Source of the DNA: Thermodesulfobacteriota bacterium | Lineage (GTDB): Bacteria; Desulfobacterota_D; UBA1144; Nemesobacterales; UBA2774 | DNA: 45,505 bases | Reading direction: 5' to 3' | NCBI GenBank assembly: GCA_021604765.1 | Contig: BQJP01000020.1 | Location: 1-45,505 of the forward strand | Part shown: positions 45,496 through 45,505 of the stretch, in pieces | Position numbering within the stretch: the stretch's first letter is position 1 | Layout: every line of letters starts with the position of its first letter | Translations under genes and position numbers: made by a program | Notes under the pieces: model-generated | Told to the model about the DNA's origin: nothing | The model's input: the letters and a program-made list of their open reading frames with translations, nothing else | Database searches by the model: none

Positions 45496-45505
45496 CAAAA
45501 ATAAA

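Overview
The window looks like a chromosomal segment of a free-living, oxygen-exposed Gram-negative bacterium with AT-rich DNA. It carries an RND efflux permease, a signal-peptide protein with an IPTLxxWG-CTERM-type anchor, periplasmic Dsb-type chemistry, glutathione genes, and an OxyR/KatG pair. No rRNA or tRNA is present and no single gene fixes the lineage. My guess, from general resemblance only, is a former 'Deltaproteobacteria' or Dadabacteria-like group. Genes are densely packed on both strands, and no gene-free stretch exceeds 300 bases. I found no CRISPR array, insertion sequence, prophage or tRNA.

Layout. 1-3.0 kb: RND permease cut by the left edge. 3.1-6.8 kb: an orphan membrane protein, a 42-residue membrane peptide gene, a cysteine-free ArsA-type ATPase with an Hsp20-like tail, a PAP2-like membrane protein and an unknown helical protein; the last two follow Pho-box-like direct repeats. 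6.8-13.8 kb (minus): a glycosyltransferase, the argG-queA-rlmD operon, an unknown small protein, and the rluD-pgeF pair. 13.9-18.0 kb: secreted IPTL-CTERM protein with a densely patterned promoter, SAM hydroxide adenosyltransferase, MBL hydrolase, nitroreductase. 18.1-21.5 kb (minus): gap-pgk operon followed by class I fructose-bisphosphate aldolase. 21.7-24.8 kb: argC, cysteine desulfurase, oxyR. 25.0-27.2 kb: katG, divergent from oxyR over an OxyR box with correct spacing. 27.4-32.2 kb: pheT-ihfA-DUF502-tilS. 32.2-37.5 kb: ROK kinase, sucrase/ferredoxin-like protein, MscS channel, small nitroreductase, and DUF5752-TreT. 37.6-45.5 kb: peroxiredoxin, argH, glutathionyl-hydroquinone reductase, ClC transporter, RDD protein-gshA, and a DsbA-like protein with four tandem N-terminal repeats.

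How the genes fit together. A redox theme recurs: OxyR-KatG, a PrxQ/BCP peroxiredoxin, glutamate-cysteine ligase, glutathionyl-hydroquinone reductase, two nitroreductases, a thioredoxin-like ferredoxin and the DsbA-like protein. Other groups are central carbon metabolism (gap, pgk, fba, ROK kinase, TreT), arginine synthesis split over three loci (argG, argC, argH), and RNA modification (queA, rlmD, rluD, tilS).

Several starts were moved from the longest open frame using ribosome-binding sites, family alignment or, for OxyR, cysteine numbering. All family calls come from reading motifs; no database search was run.
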